Positions 11,252-26,200 of a stretch of 64,000 bases of DNA are shown here, piece by piece. The DNA comes from Mytilus galloprovincialis (lineage: Eukaryota > Mollusca > Bivalvia > Mytilida > Mytilidae), in NCBI RefSeq assembly GCF_965363235.1, contig NC_134845.1:27654524-27718523 (forward strand). The letters are read 5' to 3'. Positions within the stretch are counted from its first letter, which is position 1, and the number at the start of each line of letters is the position of its first letter. The position numbers and the translations under genes were made by a program. The notes under the pieces were generated by a model. The model was not told where the DNA came from. It ran no database searches and saw only the letters and a list, made by a program, of their open reading frames with translations.

Positions 11252-14200
11252 CCTTTAAAGATAGTCATATGAAATAGTCCTGGTAAAACAAAAGCTAACA
11301 TGGTACAACAGGTTGCTCCTACTAATGCCATGAGGGTAGCAAAGTTTGGAATAACCATAACTACCATTCCTGTGATTAATACCATAATAACACGTAAAGC
11401 ATTCTGAAAAAAAAAAAGAATTATTATTCATACACTCATCTAAATTTATAGTTTATAAGATATTCCACCCAATAAGATATCTCTCAATTAATAGTTGCAT
11501 ACTTTTCAATGAAAATCAAACTATATAAGATTGATGTGCTCTATCTAGTTGGATGAAGTGGAGGAATCTTTTTTGCTAATGTTATTTTGATAGATGAAAC
11601 AAATTAAAACATTTTTCTGAAAGAATTGCTTGTTGTCCAGTAGCAAATTATTTCATGCATATTCAAGACAATAGCGGAAAAAAACTGACATCATAATTGA
11701 ATTCAACCTAGGAAAAACAGACAAATAAACTCATTTTTATAGTTTGTTCTCTTGTTGTAACATCACTGTCCCAGGTAAAGGGCAGGGTTTGTGCCTTCAA
11801 ACTAATCTATAAACTTGAGAGGACTTGCTACCATAAAACAATAAATATTTAAGTCTAAAACAGACAACTTGTTCAGATGTGGTAATGATATTGAAGAAAG
11901 TGAACACTACCTGCACCATACTGCAGGGCTCCAAAATGGTCATATATTCCGGACATTGTGTAATGTCCGGTAAAAGTCCGGCTGGGCAAAGCATGAAACG
12001 GTCATATACATTTTAGTTTTCAAGGCTTTCTTCTGTCATTTTAACGTAATTCACGATCTTTTTGACCAAACTTTTGCCTTACATCAACACATTTCCTGTC
12101 ATAAAAGTGACATGATGATTAATTACTATCAAAACAACCCCTACTCCAATACTTTCTAATTTTAATCAAGGCTAATTAGTTGTTGGACAGGTGATATCTA
12201 CCTATTTAGATGACAGGTAAACTATGTTCAGTACCGGACATCGTATAAATTGATCGGTCTGTTCTCAATTATTTTCTTACATTTCAGCGGTTTGTAGCTC
12301 ATTGATTTAGTCCAAAAGATTAAAATTATAAAAAATTAGTTTATCTACATGATTTGATGAAAAATTTTAAAAGGTTTAAATGAAAAATCGTCAGAACTAC
12401 GTTGAATGAACTAGAACACGTGTGCGCATGTGCAAAGGTGGGAAATTTAATTATGCATCCTTTATTTCTTTAAAATGCTAAAATTATCATTGATACCTGT
12501 ATCTAAACATTTTAAGTATTTTGTTGAAGAAATAACATGGAAAGAGCTTCTTCACTCAGTAATGCTTTGAAACGTACATGGATTTTACGTATCCGTTTAT
12601 GGTCCATGTTTTACCATTGTCAAGTCAACATCCGGTTTTAGAAAAACGTGATTTTAAAAACGAAAATAAAGTTTTTGACATGTCATTTTGCACAAATAAA
12701 GAGTCTATGGCAGATATGAGCACGCTGGTGTGCACACTTTGAATGATGCACTGCCAATTTAACAGTTTACATCCAAACATCAAATTCATATCAAAGTAAA
12801 GTTTAAAATCGTTTTTTAATCTAATGTCATTATCATTGGAATGGCCATCTGATTACCATAATTGCCTTTTGTGACTAAGTCTTAAGGGATTAAAATCGGA
12901 ATCAGATATAAAATGTCCGGCTGGCTCAAATGTTTTTTGGAAGCCCTGCCATACTGAATATCAAACATTACTTACGCCTCTCCATATATGTTTTTCTGGA
13001 TTTGACATTAAATAACCTTCTAAAATTTTCATCACAGGGAACATCATTACTGAAAATTAATGTAAAATAAAGTTATGTTTGTGTAAATTTAATACAAAGT
13101 TCAAGTACATATAAAATATCTATCATTAATAGTCACAAAGTCTTCAACTAAAACTGAAGACTGAGCAGACAAACAAGATTCATTAACAGCTCAAGTTAAT
13201 TTTTTGTATATTAAATTTCTTCTAAAAAGTAAAATAACAAAAATACCGAACTCCTAGGAAAATTCAAAACGGAAAGTCTGTATTTAAATGGCAAAACCAA
13301 AAGCTCAAACACTTCAAACAAATGGATAACAACTGTCATATTCCTGATTTGGTACAGGCTTTTTCTTATACGGAAAATGGTGGATTAAACCTGGTTTTAA
13401 GGCTAGCTTAATCTCTCACTTGTATGACAGTCATATAAAATTCCATTATATTGACATCAATATATAGAAGTAAACCATTATAGGTCAAGGTACAGTCTTC
13501 AACACAGAGACTTGGCTGTTTGGAAGTGCTTTTTACATTGTCTCAACACTCAATGCATTAAATGCATTAAAAGGTAGTCTTTGGGTCCATGTATAAATTG
13601 TATTATGAATGATTTTCTTCGTGAAATAATGAAGTCTATTTTGTTTTATTCTAATGTTTTTCACAAAAATATGTCAGTTAATGGTCTTACTAACCTGGAT
13701 ATGTAAAAAATAATGCTAGACAAAGTAAAGATTTGACAATGACAGCAAAGTCTAATGAATCACCTGAAAAAGAAACAACAGCAATATTATTTTATATAAT
13801 ACCTAATCTATTTTGTGAAGTCCTGACTGGTTCATTGCAGTAACCCAGCAGAATCAATCATACTCTATAACGCCCACCCCTGTCTTGCAATCTTAATTTT
13901 GGAACAGTAACAGTAAACATTACAAAAATATAAATTTGGTACTAGAAAAAATATGTATCTGTCAATGCCTGTTTTTGAAATATGTGCATTGAAAAAAAAA
14001 ATATAATATAATGAATTTTTATTTTATAATTAAAATCAGTATTTTTTTCATATCAGAGAAGAAATCAGACAAAATAAGAAAGATATCTTAATTGTTAAAT
14101 GTACTCTCTGTCTACAGTATATAACTTCTATGTACTGAATAGGATATGCAAATAAAGAAATTAAAAGTACACTTCAGTACTGCTGTACTAATAATTGGAT

Positions 14201-17200
14201 AAATTCTATAGATCTTCTATAAAATGCATGTATAACTTCATGTCTTTGTTATTGACATGTAGTTACTTTATTATCTGAAAACATTTAAAATATAAATCTC
14301 CCATAGATTTTAATAATATACTGCACTTTTAGAACACCCACAATACACTGTGATATTGATTTATGATTTAATGAACCATAAAATCCCTTTTACTAAACAC
14401 CTACATCTGCACCTAAATATATTGAAACTGATTTCATAGCTTAAATTGATTCATTTCATTTTCATTACTTTCTGTCATTTTTTTCACTTAAAATTAAAGA
14501 AACCTTTGTGAGCACTCAGGCATAATCCACGCCCCCACATTGTCATAAGTGCAAACATAATCTCACCAGATTCTTAAGTTTCAAGACTCCTAACTAAAGT
14601 TAACTGAAAAAAAATCTTGCACATCAACATATAATTTCCTCATTAACTTCAAAGTTTCATCAAATTTTGTAGTGTACTTATAGAGGAATTTTGATGACAA
14701 AAGTTGTAGTAGTAAATTTAGGCCAAAATTTTAAGTTTAAAGGGACAAAACTCCTAGAAAAAAACTAAATCATAATTTCCTGTCAACATGCATATCTACA
14801 TCAGATGTTATTATTAACAAAGTTTCATGAAATTTTTTTGTTTGGTTTTAGAGGAAATAGGATGACAAAATTAGGACAGAAAGACTAACAGGTCAAAAAC
14901 AAATAAGACCAGATGAGAAAACATTATCAATTCCATAAACATTTGCAAGTTTTTATAGTTGCAAGAATTTAGAATGGATAGATTTCTCAAATACAAGAAA
15001 TTGCACTTTCAACTTTTATAAGCATTAAAATTGTATACAGTCTTTTCTAAAATCGAATAAATTGATCTCACATTTATGTCCACTATTCAATCGTGAAAAA
15101 TGCATGCAAAAAAAATATCATAATTTATAACATATATTATCGCTATTTTGTGCATTTTTCCTTTGATCTTTTTTTGTGATAATTTTTCATATCATGCTAC
15201 TGGCTTGAGATGGAAAATTATCGCTAGAAACTTAGGAGGCATGTTGCGTTGTTAATGAAAGAGACATGAAATTGACAAGGTTGCATAGGTAAAATAGCGA
15301 TAAACAGATTACCATTGGTCATCCATACTGGCTCAAGTGAGAAAATCAATCTCGTTGAGATGATCAACGATAATCTATAAATATGGCCTACTATTACTAA
15401 TCACAAATACGAACCTTTTGGTAGATTTAATGTTATGATTTCATCTGTTTGTGGACCAAATGACTGAAATAAATATAAGTGAATAAATCTCTGGATATAA
15501 ATGCATTTAATTTTTTTTATCATAATTAACAGACTTTACTTTCAATAGAATTTTTCTGAACATGTTTTGAAAATATTCAGACTAGCACCCTGCCCTTTTC
15601 AAATCCTGGCTAGAACACTGATTCTGAAATCTGTATGAAAAGATTACAGTTATTGATATTACTCCATGGGTTTGTTCTTCAATTCACAGTTGTGGCTTTA
15701 TTTCATGTTTGCAAATAAATTCAGTCAAAACTGTACTAAGTGGCGTTCTAAGTTTGCAGTGAGGAGAGAGTTTTTTTGCTTTAGTTGAAAGCCTCAATGT
15801 ATCTTTCAGATGAAGAACAGCAACAAAAGCGCTTTGTTGTATAGATGGGTTGTTGACAAACTGATGTATACCCAAACATCTCTATTATCTTTTTTCTAAA
15901 GAATCAAAAGTTGATGGTTTCTCAACTAATTGATGAGGGTGGTTTTAATGTACTTTACTACACATGAGGGTCTTGCTTTCCTCTTAATTTTAGAGTTCTT
16001 ATAAGTCCACTCAAATGATTGTGAAAGGATAGGAGGGTTTTCTTTTAGAAAATAGACAATTTCAGGTTGCATATTCATTTGTTGGAAGGAAAAAAATCCA
16101 AAGTAAATTAGTAGAGGATGAATATTGGAAGTCCCTTCCAACCCTCTCATATCAATTTAAATGAAATAACATTTGAAAAAAAATGACATTTTAAGGATGT
16201 TTGCTGCTCAGTTTCAAAATAAATAACTGTCCATAAAACTAGTATATATTGATAGGGGATTAATTGAGGAATCAAAATAGCAAAAAGAAATATAGGGGTC
16301 AATGTGCTTGTTTTCAAGATATTAGTCATTGGAATTTCATCTGGAAAATGTTCTCTCTTGATTTTTCATAGCTTTATCATTGACCAGTAAAGTTTCTCAA
16401 AAACTATTAAAAAATAAATAAGATTTTATAAGACTTTTACAAATGGCTTATTATAATATACGTACATGTGAAAGATTTATTAAAAGAAAAATGGGAATTC
16501 ATGAGCAAATTTTTTTAAGGCATTCAAATGGATAAAACCAGAGGATTTTGAAAATCTGACAAAAATTCCAAAACATGACAAGCAAACATCCTTAAAGCAA
16601 GAATAAAACAACATACCAAATAGCCAGCTGATCCAAATGATATGTACAAAAATGTTACTATAAACATTGTAAATATAAAATACCTGAAAAAGAGAGACAA
16701 AAAATATTTCTCAATACTTAAAAATGATTATTAATGGTAAAAGTACTGCAAACAATGTGAAAGGCTAATATCTGCAACAAAATAATTAACTACATTTTTC
16801 TTTACAAATAATTTACTGCTCCAACATTTGTGACAGGGTAACAGATAAAGATATTTTTTTTTTACAGTAAACGTTTTTTGATTTTCAACCCATGTTAATA
16901 CATGGCAGTTTTCCCTTCTTTTTATCATTTTCATTTCTTTACATAAAGACAAATTCAATATTTTTTTCTTCTTTAAATTTAATGCATTTCTATTTTATTC
17001 TTATTACTGGGGGTAATATGTTCAAACACAAAAATACCTCTAAAGACCTAACATGCAGTAACAAGCCTATAAAATACATGTTTTTTTTAATGTAATCTGA
17101 ACATTAACGTTTTAACTAATAATATAAACTTACGTTTTAAATTGTTTCCTGACTTCCTTCGCTAAAGAAGATTCTAATGATAATATCATACCAGCACCCT

Positions 17201-20200
17201 GAAAATAAACAAAATGTAAAGTATTGATAAAAGTTACCAAAATGAAAATTCTGAATTATGTTTAGCAAAAATCAAAGTAATAAAACAACTTGAAATTTGA
17301 AAGCTTAAGGGTTATAGCAAAAAGAAACTATTTATCTCATTAGATGCAACTTTGCAAAAATATATGTTAACAATTTGCATCTCTGATTGAGAAAATTGTT
17401 TAAAATATAACTAGGATAAATAAATTGTTGACAGGTTTCATTTATTATGCGACACAAATAAATCTGCTAGCTGCATCTGTTTTTTGTTGTTTTTTATTTT
17501 GAGTTATTTCCCTTTTAAATTTAATTTAATCTTTGTTTTAAGTCCAAATATTCTAGAACATAATGTGAGTTGTATAAATCTAATTCAATGATAAACTATA
17601 GCTAGAATGTATGACTAACATAAGAAGCCATCCTACAACAAAAACAGATTATTTATAACAGTATGACCTTTCAGAATGATAGAACAAAAATGCATGTGTT
17701 ATGGTTCTGAGCATTGTTGAATCAAATTATTGGAAAACCATAAGTAAGTAAAAAATTCTGAGAGCTCTCACACTTAACACTGCCAAGCTGCTAACTTAAA
17801 AAGAAGTAATTTTGTTCAGTAGTACTTGAGAAAAGTTTGAACAAAATATTTGTTGGAAGGACGGACAGACAGTGTGACTGAAATATGAATACAACTCCTA
17901 TAGAGTTGTGAAAAATTAAACTTTAAATTATAAACTTTAAACTTACTTCATAACAATAAATAGCAATACATATAAAAAATGGAAGACCAACTATAGACAT
18001 CTTCTTTGGATGAATTCTGGAAAGAGAAAATATAGAGCAACTGATAATAAAAAAATGTAACTATAGTTACCTCCATTACGTAAAGGAAACAAAGATATTT
18101 TTCTTTTGAAACATGTATGCAAAAATGAAAAGATTTCTCTATTACCTCCTTTCAATATCAAAGGCAGCAACTGAAAAATGTCTATGTAGTTAAATGATAA
18201 AAAAAATAAAAAAGTAAAAAGGTAAAGGAAACTGATGAGCACTATTGATTAACATGTCAATTTAAATGAAATTTTAACTTTTGAAATCTTTTCTACACAG
18301 CAGTTACGCTTTTCTAACTATTTCTGCATATACAACACTTGTAACACACCTAAATAATAATTGTGAATAAAAGTATAAAAGTAAAAGTGAAGATTATATA
18401 TTAAACTGTGCACTGAGTGTTGAAAGAAAAAGTAAATTTCAAGACAAAGTTCATAATAAAATATTGTCTCCTCTGAGAAATTGATTTCAATTCTTTTTAT
18501 TTATTCAGATCAAGTAAATTTACTAGAAATTTGAAGTGTTATTGAGTAAATTACAGGATGAATTACAGCAAAATATGTTGTTTTCCTCTTTTTTTGTTTT
18601 GTTCAGTTGCTATCTTATAAAAGTAAATCTAACTTCCTGTTTATTAGTATTTCAGGTATTGAAGTTAAAATTTTGAAATGGTAGCCCACAGCTTAAATTG
18701 TGTACCCCATATATACATGTACATTCCTTTACAAGAAAAGCAGAAATTTAAGTAGCCCATATCAAATTTTAGGGGCCATTTGCGAGTAGGTCCCTGCTAA
18801 AGTCCTAAACCTCTCAAACCCTGTATTTACAAAATCAAATTTGCTAAAAAAAAAAAAATCTTATTCTGGTAACCAGAGAAATAAATTATATAGAATGCAC
18901 TAATATAATTGATTTAATGGCTAATAACTCAATAAGTACTACCAAAATAACTTATAATTATTCAACAAAAATATCTACTAAGGTCACAGAAATAAAATTG
19001 ACTACTGCAGTGAAATCAAGATCAGTTTGAGACTAAAATAGTATGTTAAGTAAGAGATGATTTTTTTCTGGTTCATACTTATGCAAAATTTATACAATTA
19101 TAATTAGTCTGTTACATAATTTAACAGTTGGATACGTTGTTTCAGATTGATTATTACACACATGTTACATCATATAAATAAAAGTGATGAATGTTATTAG
19201 TAACGACAGTATTTGCATGCAGTGTTAATACAATAAAATATTTCTGTTTTGTTTTAATCACCCACAGATATTATCAATTAAGTTTTATAACTGACTTTTG
19301 ACTCCTTGTTAATACTTTTATAACATGTTATCATTTTTTGCTGTAGGATATTCTGGTACTCAGTTAAGTAAGAGCAATTTAAAGAAGTAAAATCGGACTT
19401 TAAATCAGTCCAACTCTGGGCAAAACATATTTGTTTCTTATGATTTTGTCATGTCTTACCACAAAAAAGGTTAACTGTCAAAAAAAATGATATACCCAGA
19501 AGTCAAAAGTGAACAATATGAAAATAGTCTATTATCAACCTATCTGAATGTTATTTTAGAAGTATATGCTGATATTTGTGGAGAAATTATCAAGTAGTTT
19601 TACAGCTTTAAGAATTGTTCATTATATAACTTTTTACTTAATATAAGGAGAGCTATTAAAAGTACACAACAATTTTCAAAATATACCCTTCTTTTCTAGC
19701 ACTAAATGAAAAATCACATGATTTATACATACCGAGTTGCCCTAAAACATGGTACAATATGTAAATAACAACATAAACATTGGACAACATTCATCAAGCT
19801 AAAGCTTTTCATGCAAGCTAACAGTTGTTAGGCATTCTAGAAGTTGTTAATGCATCCAGTAAATTTGGAATTTCTTGATTTTTCGGCCTGCACTTTTACA
19901 TCAAAGGTATTCTGAATGTTTTCCTTTAGTAAAATTTAACTACCAAGAATTAGTATTATTTTGGTCAATTTACTACAGAATTATACATTTATAATCCTGG
20001 TAGTAAACTGCACTTTTACATCAAATGTTTTGGACGTCTACAAATCCTGATTTTTTTTTTTACCAGCAATTGATATAATCATGGTTAAATTATTAAATAT
20101 TACACTTTTACAATCCTGTTAACAAATTGATGATAGTCTATTTCAAATATTCAAGACTGATTATTTAACTTCAAAACCCCATGTAATAGGATCTAATGGT

Positions 20201-23200
20201 TAAGATAAGTATGATATATATCTCTGGATTTAACATTCAGCCAATAACCATCTATGTGGATGTATTAGAATATATTAGTTACAAAAGCAACATCAAAATT
20301 TATTATGCAAATCTCTGGGAAGCTATATTATATAGAACATGACAAATGAATCAGAATATTAACTTAAAGGAGAACAAACCAAAAATAATGTGTATTAAAC
20401 TTTCCATTTTGACTATCAAGTTTCTGTAACATTTAATTGGATTACGAATTTGTTAATCAAATCTGTGTAATTCATTGATGACATTCTAAATTTTTGGTAT
20501 ATTTGGTAAACAAATAATTTCTTGGTTATCCATATTTATTGACAATTTCCACATTTAGGACTTTCTTTCAAAGGAATAAGGACTCAATAAGCTGACTGAA
20601 TGACTGATTCGGGACTTAATTACCTGTACTTCACCCTTATATTTTGGTTTAAAGTTAGATCTGAAACTATATTTGTTCCATTCCTCCAAAGGAAAAATAG
20701 GTAAATTTATGTTTTGTTCCATTGTTAAATATGCCAGAAGTTATTAATTAGTAACTGGTTCTTGACTTTCCATTTTTTGGCAATAAAACTTGTTTGATCT
20801 GACCTTGAAAATAACTTTTCATTTCCTGTGATAAGGCTAAATAAACGTGATTTTAACACAACCTTCAATAGCATTTTTTAAAAAGAAAAAAAAATCACAA
20901 ATATAATATCCCTATAATCAGAAAGTTGATTGTTTTTCACATTTTTTTTCCCCAAGTGGTCATTGTACCACCATTTCCCACAAATAATGCAACACCTCAT
21001 TTGGGCCCAAAATGTCATGGCACATCACATGTATCAAATTAAACTAAAGGCCTTCTGACATTCTATCCATGTGGAGATGGTTCATAAGTAATTTAATAAG
21101 TAATCAATTTTAAAGAATAACATAATAAGTTGGTTTCTTTCTCCTTTAAAGTATAATTAATACATTTAATTAAATTCAGCAAAAGAACAAACCAAAAATC
21201 AGAACAAAAATGTAGATGCATATTTAATGTAAAGAATTTATAAAGCTTATTAGTATAATATACTTACTCAACATGTTCAAAATGTTCAAAATCAAACCAA
21301 AATACAACAGCAAAGGCAAGAAGATTGGAACACTGGGCCATTAAACTGAAATAACAACAACATGTAAATGATGTAAGTTTCAGCTCTTCTAGTAAAATAT
21401 TTTTTATACTTTTTCAAATAGTAAAATAATCATCATGCATTTTTGAAGCTTGAATCTTCCCTATTTAAATACATACTAAGTCAGGAATCTTCCCTATTTA
21501 AATACATACTAAGTCAGGAATCTGAATCTTCCCTATTTAAATACATACTAAGTCAGGAATCTGAATCTTCCCTATTTAAATACATACTAAGTCAGGAATC
21601 TGAATCTTCCCTATTTAAATACATGCCAAGGCTCCGTGTTGAAGGTCGTACATTGACCAATAATGGTTTAATTTTTTTGAATTGTTATTTGGATGGAGAG
21701 TTGTCTCATTGGCACTCACACCATATCTTCCTATATCTACTATAAGTCAGGAATCTGATGTATAGTAGTTGTCGTTTGTTTATGTAATTTATACATGTTT
21801 CTCGTTTCTCGTTTTTTATATATAGATCAAACAGTTTATTTTTTTTAAATTTTGGGGCCCTTCATAGCTTGATGTTCAGGTTGAGCCAAGCCTCCGTGTT
21901 GAAGGATGTACCTTGACCTATCATTGTTTACTTTTATAAATTATGACTTGGATGGAGAGTTATCTCATTGGCACTCATACCACATCTTCCTATACCTATA
22001 TACAAACTATTAAGATTGTTTTCAAACAATAAATTGCTGCAAAACCAGTTAGAAAAAAAATAAATATCTGTGTTAAAATCACAGTAAAATACAGTATTTT
22101 CACTGATATGTCAATCTTTCGATTGTAATCTCACTCAGCTAATTTTGATTAAGAAGCCTTACCTTGTCATAGCCAGACTACCAAGATGTCTAAGTAAGGT
22201 CATAAAGCATATTGGTGGCAGTAATATAAGCAACCAGTGTATTCTGCAAAACAATAATTGTGTCCATTAGTAATACTCAATATCTAAATACAGACATTCA
22301 AAAAAGTTCAAACAGCATTTTCACACTCATTTTATGTTATGTTATATTTATGATTCAAAAAGTCCAAAGAAATTATGACATATCCATCATGTACATACAA
22401 TTGTTGTATTAGTCCTTCTGTGCTTATTTCTAGAAGGTGGCACCTCCTAGTGATTTGAAAACATTAGAAATATCTTATTTATGGGAGGAAAAATAAATAT
22501 AAATGAAATTTCCTTTTCTAAGATACAAGCTTGGACCTTTTATGAGAAAGATATTTTCCAAGATTCTTCTTACTAAATGAACTTAAAACATTATGAAAAG
22601 TATCTTTGAATGATCAAGTGTTTCATAATATCATATCTAAATTGTAAAAGTAAAAAGATAAAGAATGTGTGCATGGGACATAAATGATGCCCCTGCATGT
22701 ATATAACATTATACAAGGACATAACTAAAGAACTATGAAAGTGATGCTACTCAAATTCGAAACTGTGCTGTGCTTTTGGGTCATAAGCAGTGAGAACCAG
22801 TTTCATCCCATTTGGAAGAGGCAAACTTAAGTTAGAGAACAGAAACTAATTTTGGGATATTTAGACTGACAAATGTAACACTTAATGCCACCTTTGCAGT
22901 TTACTTTAAGGGACCCAGTGCCTTAGGATCAGAAAAGAGCTTGTTTTATGATAGAGTTAGTGCTAATGTTAAGTTAGGTATGGTTTAAGGTTCCTTTACT
23001 ATAGCTCTATATGGGCAATTATTGGTTGGATATAGTAAATATGGCTACAAAACACCTGTATACTCACAATTTCATAGATCTCATATAGTCAGATAAGTTC
23101 TCTGTGATAAATATTAAGTACGCACAACAGAATCCTAAAACATAAAAAAAAATAATAAATAAGTGATTCAAAAAAACATTGGTTGTAACATTCATCAAAG

Positions 23201-26200
23201 TAAAATTTTTAGAACTAGAAGGTATATGTTGCAAAAATTCATGACAAACCAAAAACATTGACCTTTTATAGCAGGCAAAATCAAGGAAATTGCCTGTCCT
23301 AAGTAAGGGCCTGTGATCCAGTGGTTGTCAATTGTTGCTTGTATTTATATATCATATTTGTTTTTCATTTATTATTTTATGCATGATTCAGGCTGTTAGT
23401 TTTTTTAATTTAGATTGTTTTACATTTGTCATTTCAGGTCCTTTTAAAGATGACTATGCAGTAAAGGGTTAAACTCATAGTCGAAGGCTGTAAGGGGACC
23501 AATCATTGTTAATTTCTGTATTATTTTGTCTTTTGTGATTGGCAATCATACTATATTTTATTGTTAATTTGGGAAGTTTACAATATTACATTGAATGAAG
23601 AAATTCATCCCACTGATCACCTAGACTAAGTAAATTACTTCTACACCACAACAATCCTACCTGTTTGTGAAATAACAATAGCTAAATCAACCAGTAATCG
23701 ACCATGGTATCCTATAGCATAAAATCCTGGAAAATACAAAATAAGAAAATATTTCTAAAATATACCAAGATAAATCATTAAACCATTTAACTACTACATA
23801 TTATCTTCTTTAAAGAGATGCAACAAGAATCAACAAATTCCAAATTCAAATGTATGTACGTTTTTGTGAAATTTGCACAAAGGTTTCAAAAAATAAAAAC
23901 TTACTATTCCAAAACGACAGTGGTGCTGATGATAAATTATAAGAACATAATTTGCCTAATTATATGTGGAATATAGCATCATATTTCATTTTTCAACCAC
24001 TCCTTCAACATTTGAAGCAAGTGACAATGCCCCATAATGCAAGAATGATGTTTGAAAAAACAAAACGTTTTGAAAAAAATGCAACAAACTTGAAAGTGGT
24101 CTAATCTGTCTGAATCCTAAGCAGTTCTTACCTACATCTCCATATGACAGGTCGTGACCTGGATCTTCTTCCTGAAATTTAAAAAGAAATATGTATTTTT
24201 AGAAAGAATCAGCCTGGAAAGAGACATTATTTATTACTGTGAATGGCATGATGAACTTATATTTGTTCAAAGAAAAATCTTATTTCCTTTTATATATGAC
24301 TCAAGGTATATAATCCCAAAAAATATGTGCTTGCAATGTATGCTGAAAATTTCATTTAAGATTTAAGCTGGGTGTGTAAGATTTTTCAAAAAACACAGCC
24401 GTGAGTTTTAAATGATATCATGGTACATTCAATATCTATGAATATTAATTAGATTTGTAACAGGATGCTGCAATCTTTAACAGTTCGGGAGAAATATCAG
24501 AAATCTACTTGTCCAATGTCAACTACTTCACAAAATTTCTACTGCTAAAATAACTAATAGTATACTTGACAAGTAATTGGAAAATATTCACTTTTTATGA
24601 GATTTTGGAATACTAGAAATTCAGAAATTATTGGAAAAAATGTGACAGGGTTATAATCGCAATAATTTAAACTCGTGTTGAAGTTTTCTTATGAATTAAA
24701 TAGTATTTTTCTCAATATATATCACAAAAATAAAATTGCATTTTAGTCCAAAATGACAAAATTGCAATAATAAATTCATGCAATAATTTCTGAATTTACA
24801 GTAGTATTTCCACACACCTTGGAAACAATGTATTTGAAACACTTGTTGTACTACCCACCTTATTGACTTCCTCCTCTGTTATTAAGTTAACAAATTCTTG
24901 TTTGGCCACCTGTAATGACAGCAGCCCATCCTCTTTGGCATCTGTTTCCTGGACTTTCTTTGGACTGGTTTCTACCTTAGCTTTCTCATTTCTCGGCAGT
25001 CTATATTCTGATATTAACTTATATTTACAATCTATTAACAGCAACATTGCTTTTACACTGAAAAAGATCAAGTACACATACATGTATATTAGGGTAAAAG
25101 TACAACATAATATTTATCTAATTTACTGGTTGATTAGGATGAATGATTGGTAAATTATTAAACCATGCAAGGAAGTGGCTTTACTCTACATAGTTCAGGC
25201 CTCTATGTGACTTTGTGATGAAAAATAGCAATTAAAGCACTGTTCCTTTGTTTAATATTTTCTCAAGTTAATGTAGGTATTTTGGATATGTACAGTGTAC
25301 ATGTATCAGAAGTTCAACTATTAGAAAAAGTGTTTTATAATCTTCATTCTGTAAGGAGCAAATAATGTATTAATTTTTCAAAAGGAAATAATATTACAGA
25401 CTGTTTCTTCCACTTGAAACTTATCTTATGTAGGAATTTATATTTCATGATATTAACACACCTACTTTTCCATTATTGTAAGATAATAATAATGATTTTC
25501 ATGATGAATCATATTAAATACTAGTTGTCAGGGGATCGTTTCCATACATAATTTTAAAGGAGTAAAGTGCATGGTGGAGTCTACATAAACATGTTTTAAA
25601 ACCACCACATTCTATATGTTCCTATCCCAAGTCAGTAACCTGTAATTCAGTGATGGTCTTTGATTCCTGTACAAATAGATCAGCCAATTGTTTTTTTCAT
25701 TTGATTTTTTTCATATTTGGCCATGTCAAGAATTCCTATAGCTGACAATATGATATGAGTTTTGATCATTATTGAAGGCTTTACAATGATCTATAGCTAC
25801 TTGTATCCACCTCAACTAGACCTTGGTTGATTAAAGTCTCATTGACAAACATACAATAAAAAATGCTATACCTGCTGAACTTTTCTTGAATTTTATGTGA
25901 CTGCCATACAAGTTAAGAGTTTTAGATAGGCCAAATAAAAATATATGTGTGGTTCCAGTAACCCTACCGTCCCTACTTTTTCGGCTTAAAAATAGCCTAC
26001 CCTAAAGATTGTATTGTCATTTTTCATTAAGCACTGTTAAAGTCAGAATGTTGCTCCCATATACTCAATGTAAAAAAAAAACATAAAATAAAAATAAATC
26101 CCTACCTACCTACCTACCCTAACTTTTTTTCAGATGTAACTGGAACCACACATACTTTTTTATTTGGCCTTACATGTAGCTATCAAATCAGCTTGGAGTT

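Noticed and set aside
21443..21745. 100-codon plus frame with repeated SSLFKYILSQE units
   Set aside because: It is a 39-base minisatellite read in a lucky frame, inside a dispersed repeat, with no gene signals.
24863..25153. 96-codon plus frame
   Set aside because: It is the reverse shadow of transporter exon 3.
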